The notes beneath the pieces are model-generated. The model saw only the letters and a program-made list of their open reading frames with translations, searched no databases and was not told the origin of the DNA. The translations under genes and the position numbers were made by a program. Positions 59,966 to 64,000 of a DNA stretch of 64,000 nucleotides are shown here, piece by piece; within the stretch, counting starts at the first letter, position 1; every line of letters starts with the position of its first letter. The DNA comes from Cryptomeria japonica (lineage: Eukaryota > Streptophyta > Pinopsida > Cupressales > Cupressaceae), in contig NC_081407.1 in the NCBI RefSeq assembly GCF_030272615.1, forward strand, positions 316,724,456 through 316,788,455, read 5' to 3'.

Positions 59966-60512
59966 AAATGATGACGCATCCATGCAACACCCTCATAATG
60001 CTCCTCTACATATTGAAGTCACCATTCATAAAACCCGTATCAAACATGTACTCATAGATGGTGGAGCCGGCTTAAATATTTGTGCATTAAGTTTAATAAA
60101 GGCTTTGGGATATTCAGAAAATGTAATGGATCCAAAGAAGAAAATAACTATCAAGGCTTATAATGAGGAAGAGTGTTCTTCTAAAGGGACTGTAGTGTTA
60201 CCAATCAAAATAGGACCTGTGGAAATAGATACATTGTGCCAAGTTTTAGTCTTGAATTTATCTTATAACATTCTTTTGGGAAGACCATGGATTCATGACA
60301 TGCAAGCCGTTTCTTCTACCTATCATCAGTGTGTAAAATTTTCTCATAATGGACAAGAAATCACTATAGCAACAAACTCCAGTCAATATTATAATAATAT
60401 GAAACCAACACAAGATGCAAGAGTTTCACATAACAGAGAAGAAGTCTATCCCACTAAAGAAACTCAAGAAAAATTATGCGAAAACTTTGAGAAAAAAGGT
60501 CAAATTAAATGA
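59904..60512 (+). CDS. pro: G3 aspartic protease
   Basis: An open 202-codon frame; the ATG is nominal because protease would be made as part of Gag-Pol. Active site HVLIDGGAGLNICALS (D-G-G in place of D-S/T-G, a variant seen in Tat-type proteases), flap region TIKAYNEEECSSKGTVVLPI, and LSYNILLGRPWIHDMQAVSS with the conserved ILLGRPW motif. After the domain the frame runs into linker (SHNREEVYPTKETQEKL). No stop interrupts the domain. Confidence 0.85.
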   Translation: MDQFQNMVGHLIAPHCLSFSENDDASMQHPHNAPLHIEVTIHKTRIKHVLIDGGAGLNICALSLIKALGYSENVMDPKKKITIKAYNEEECSSKGTVVLPIKIGPVEIDTLCQVLVLNLSYNILLGRPWIHDMQAVSSTYHQCVKFSHNGQEITIATNSSQYYNNMKPTQDARVSHNREEVYPTKETQEKLCENFEKKGQIK

Positions 60513-60727
60513 TGAAGGAATGGGAATGTATTCTTTGCATAACTTACCACTTTCATCTAAGTCATATGGAAAACCTACAAATGCTCAACCACGGATCCCA
60601 CAAAAATCAGTTGAAATATTTTGATGGAGCATTTGTTAGAGCTGGAACACTTGTAGAGGAAACTGAAGACAAGGACATCCTTAGTTGGTTGTACAGAGAT
60701 GAAAATTAAACCATAGCAACAGTTGTA

Positions 60728-60935
60728 GAAGTTAATATTCCCACAGGACAATATGACAATGGTTACAAGATCACGCAAAAGATGGGATATGAAGGAAAAG
60801 GACTAATTGGCAAGCGACAAGAAGGTATTGTAGAACCTATTTGTCCTCATACACAATCTAAGGAAGATAAATTAGGGCTTGGGTTTCCTAAATCAAAGAA
60901 AAGGAACCACAATGATCAACATCCAAAGTGGTGAA
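60728..60935 (+). pseudogene. G3 G-patch domain between protease and RT
   Basis: In the frame following protease, after a frameshift, KITQKMGYEGKGLIGKRQEG then IVEPICPHTQSKEDKLGLGF shows the glycine-spaced G-patch pattern (GYxxGxGLGxxxxG). G-patch domains bind nucleic acid and are attached to protease in some retroviruses and plant gypsy elements. The frame stops at 60,933. Confidence 0.65.
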
Positions 60936-61535
60936 ATAAAGCCATCCCTAAAGAAGAACCATGGGAAGAAAAGCTACATCAAGCAGCAGAAACAATAGAT
61001 AACAAACAAAATCAAGAAGAATACAAGATACAATAGGAATAACTTGCTATTAAAAGGGAAGAAGAATCTTGCAAATACATCCAAGGAATACAAGCAAGCA
61101 CAAAACCTGATCAAGATATTTTAGAAGCAGTAAAAAAACAAATGGAAAAAATCAAAGAACTCTTCTCACCATATAACATTCCTATCAGGTATAGTGGTGT
61201 GATTCTAGACAATGATTCAGAATAGATTCAAATGAGTATGAATGGGGTACAGACCCATCATCTGATGTATCAAGTGAAAAAATTTATGAGGAACAAGTTG
61301 ATGTTATAGGTGAAGAAATACTTTTAATAAACAAAGAATAGAGCTCGAAAGAAGATAAGAAGAAATCAGAATTCAAAGGAAAGAAGCATATGCAAGACAA
61401 CAAAGAAAAGAGAATGAGAAAGATCAAGAAATGACAACGCAAGAAACACAGAATATCAGATCTATATAAAATATTGAGCAAGAGATACCAAGGTATGGAA
61501 GAACTATAGAATAAATAATAGAAAGTCAAGTAGGA
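60936..61535 (+). other. G3 linker, decayed
   Basis: Glu/Lys/Gln-rich in broken frames (QEEYKIQ, KREEESCKYIQGIQAS), with many TAG stops. No domain. Confidence 0.4.
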
Positions 61536-62108
61536 ATGAATATTAGTCCAGAAGAAGTTGAGTTCGAGAGAAGACATAAGATAACAAAAGAATCTTCTAT
61601 ACCATGTGCACAAGTATGTCAACTTCAAGCCACAAATGAATCTGATGAAATTGACCAAGAAGGAACCTGTAGTATCAATGATGTATGTGTTGATATAATC
61701 CATTTTTTTGAGGGACAAACGTTAGATGATGAGTCACTTGAGAGCGAATCGCAAAATACCAATCTTGATTTCGTCAGAGATAATTGGAGAGCACTTGGGA
61801 GAGATTATCCTCAAGAGAGTTCTATCTATGACAAAACCTATTCTACACCAAACTATGATTATTACATCATGAACCTTGAAGTACCCAATTATGACAATGA
61901 TTATGACTTACCCCTGCTTCATCCAAAACTGATTTATTGGGATAACCTAGAAAACCCTGAATTGGATGTCTTTTCCAATGATCATGACTTAGCCGTATAT
62001 CTTAATATCGTTGAACCAATCATACATAGATATCTTCCACCGATGAATCGAGTAACGCTTCTTGCAGTCAATAGAGTGCCAAACCTTCCAGTTGCAAAAA
62101 TGAAATAA
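61536..62108 (+). pseudogene. G3 acidic linker before RT
   Basis: An open 190-codon frame (start nominal) with DDESLESESQNTNLD, LPLLHPKLIYWDNLENPELD and YLNIVEPIIHRYLPPMNRV. No catalytic motif. Such acidic linkers precede RT in Tat-type elements. Confidence 0.5.
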
Positions 62109-62143
62109 AACAAGGCAAAAGACCTAGTGCTAAAAACCATTTC

Positions 62144-62998
62144 ATGGCAACACTAGATCAATCAAGAGGAAAAATAAAGGACGTATCTGACAGTGTAAAC
62201 CTCCTTGAGGCGCTAGAAGATGGAAATTTTGACATCCTCCCTACATATTTTCAGGAGAGATCTGCTATATTGATAGAGCCAACAGAAGCAATAAACATTG
62301 GCACAACAAAGGATCCTAAGATTCTTCATCTTGTTGCATCATTATCAAATGAAGAAAAGAAAGACTACATACAATTCTTCAAACAAAGGCAGGTAAATTT
62401 TGCTTAGTCCTATGCAGACATGCCAGGACTTGATCTAGATCTTATCATGCACCATTTCAATGTGGATCCAAAAGCAAAACCAATTAAACAAAAGATAAGG
62501 AAGAGGCATCCACATAGCTCTTCTTGTCAAAACAGAGCTAAAGAAACTATTATATGTGGGTTTATAAGACCTATCGCTTATCCAAAGTGGGTCTCAAGCA
62601 TTGTACCAATGTCTAAACTGGATAAAAGCATAAGAGTCTGCACCGACTTCAGAGGTTTTAATAAAGCATGTCCGAAAGATGATTTCCCACTACCCAACAT
62701 TGATATAATTTTAGACTTATCAGCAGGACATGAGATGTTTTCCCTAATGGATGGATTCACAAGGTACAATCAAATAAGAGTCACCCCTGAAGATCAAGAA
62801 AAGACAACATTCACTTGTAGATGGGGTACCTACTACTGGAATGTCATGCCATTTGGGCTTAAAAATGCAGGAGAAACTTATCAGAGAGCCATGACAACAA
62901 TTTTGCATGATGTGATGCATACATTTATGGAAGATTATGTAGATGACATACTTGCAAAATCTCATACAAGGAAAGAACATCTTGGACAAGATTCTTGA
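62144..62998 (+). pseudogene. pol: G3 reverse transcriptase
   Basis: One frame with a single TAG at 62,405, where Trp is expected (NFA-stop-SYADMPGLD). Motifs: LHLVASLSNEEKKDYIQFF, AKPIKQKIRKRHP, GFIRPIAYPKWVSSIVPM, VCTDFRGFNKACPKDDFPLP, FSLMDGFTRYNQIRV, TFTCRWGTYYWNVMPFGLKN and the active site EDYVDDILAKS. A frameshift at 62,943-62,998 moves the rest to another frame. The sequence type is Ty3/gypsy, Tat lineage. Very close to functional apart from the stop and the shift. Confidence 0.92.
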
Positions 62999-63659
62999 TA
63001 GGCTTGAACAGTATCAATTGAGAGTAAATCTAGAGAAATGTGCATTTGGAGTTACCTCTGGAAAACTTGTTGGGTACATTATATCAGCTCATGGAATTGA
63101 AGTAGATCATGAAAAAGTTAAATCTATCATGGAGATGGAATCACCTAAGAACATAAGTCATTTGCGTTCTCTACAAGGGAGATTGCAATCAATCAGAAGA
63201 TTTGTCACCCAAGTAGCAGATAGATGTCATCCCTTTACTCACCTATTACACAAGAATGTTCCATTCAAGTGGAATCATAAGTGTGAGGAAGCCTTTATGA
63301 AAATCAAGGAATATCAAGCAAATCCCCCAGTACTGGTATCACTGATGAAAGGGAAACCCTTGTTGATTTACATTTCAACAACAAATGTATCACTAGGAGC
63401 TCTCTTAGTGCAACATGATGAAGAAGGAAAAGAAAGAGCAGTGTATTACATCAACAAAACACTTGTAGGATATGAATTGAATTATACATTAGTTGAGAAG
63501 ACATGTCTAGCAGTTGTATTTGCAACTCAAAAATTGCGACACTATATGCTGACACATTCTGTAAAATTGATAGCAAAAATATATCCACTGAAATATTTGC
63601 TAAGCAAGTCAACTTTGATAGGCAAATTGGCTAAATGGGTTATGATAGTAAGTGAGTGA
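62943..63659 (+). pseudogene. pol: G3 RT thumb and first RNase H
   Basis: LEQYQLRVNLEKCAFGVTSG and VGYIISAHGIEVDHEKV are the end of RT. RLQSIRRFVTQVADRCHPF, LLIYISTTNVSLGALLVQHD, YYINKTLVGYELNYT, EKTCLAVVFATQKLRHYML and LAKWVMIVSE are the RNase H that follows RT in gypsy elements. The usual first catalytic Asp appears as I-Y-I-S here, so this copy may have lost it. Two bases seem to be missing at 63,655, giving the TGA at 63,657. Confidence 0.88.
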
Positions 63660-63661
63660 TA

Positions 63662-64000
63662 TAGAATATATTGATCAAAAAGCTATCAAAGGACAAGTCA
63701 TTGTTGATCAACTGGTTGAAGTACCCCTACAAGACAACACACCATTGCATATTGAATTTCCTGATGCAGAAATTCTAACACTTAGCACAAATTTTTGGGA
63801 GTTGTACTTTGATGGCTCGTATACACAACATGGATCAGGTGCAAGAATCTTGTTCATAACACCTCAAGGCCACACAATTCCAAAATCATATAGATTGTGG
63901 TTGCCATGCACAAACAACACTGTAGAATATGAGGCATTGGTTATTGGGATCAAAATGGCCATTGAATGGAACATCAAGGAATTGCATGTTTATGGTGATT
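63662..64000 (+). pseudogene. G3 second (archaeal-type) RNase H, cut by the window edge
   Basis: After the frameshift: IEYIDQKAIKGQVIVDQLVE, NFWELYFDGSYTQHGSGARI, HTIPKSYRLWLPCTNNTVEY, EALVIGIKMAIEWN and ELHVYGD at the edge. The D (YFDGS), E (VEYEAL) and D (VYGD) are the catalytic acids. A second RNase H of this type after the first is the hallmark of the Tat lineage, including Ogre. Integrase should follow outside the window. Confidence 0.85.

Overview
The window looks like intergenic DNA from a seed plant with a large, repeat-rich genome. A gymnosperm is my guess, from the density of old nested LTR retrotransposons, the low GC and the absence of any convincing host gene; no host marker proves it. 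Everything I can identify is transposon-derived, and almost every coding region carries in-frame stops or frameshifts. I name elements locally: G1, E, F, G2/G3 are Ty3/gypsy-like; A, B, C are Ty1/copia-like; D and L are non-autonomous or unclassified; S1, H, M and a small 463 bp unit are solo LTRs or LTR-like insertions.

Left part (1-11,576). G1 runs on the minus strand off the left edge: LTR 2954-4347, a primer-binding site matching a tRNA-Trp 3' end, a long leader with AGCGCT-centred repeats, a leader ORF, then the start of gag at 224. Its LTR sits in the protease of E, an older minus-strand gypsy element (gag 6461-7478, protease 4348-4919) that is also split by solo LTR S1 (5000-6455). F (about 7480-10,500) is a plus-strand gypsy 3' end: non-coding diverged repeats, a polypurine tract and an LTR.

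Centre and right (11,577-64,000) appear to be one decayed Ogre/Tat-type gypsy element, G2/G3. Its 5' LTR, tRNA-Lys primer site and leader are at 11,577-14,436. Its gag N-terminal half is at 21,930-22,781. The gag C-terminal half, protease, G-patch, reverse transcriptase and two RNase H domains are at about 58,863-64,000. Copia element A (14,437-21,309) lies in the leader. A 36-kb stack interrupts gag: D (minus strand, one novel ORF of about 1,200 codons and a leader made of hairpin repeats) holds copia B (27,321-46,128) and copia C (46,693-about 57,965). B itself holds L (31,557-40,814), a large element with 3-kb LTRs and no coding interior, plus M and a 463-bp solo LTR. C holds solo LTR H (51,890-54,758).

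The copia-like elements suggest a helper and dependants. C encodes a normal Gag-protease-integrase-RT-RNase H polyprotein, now broken. B has a different coiled-coil/zinc-knuckle Gag and, in place of pol, a novel ORF of 1,095 codons. A joins a B-type Gag to a C-type RT/RNase H. All three share LTR end sequences, an initiator-tRNA-Met primer site and a GGGGGAGAT-type polypurine tract, so C-type enzymes could have mobilised A and B in trans (inference). The least ordinary features are the hairpin array with paired changes in its arms, the large ORFs of B and D, and the conserved leader ORF shared by G1 and G2.
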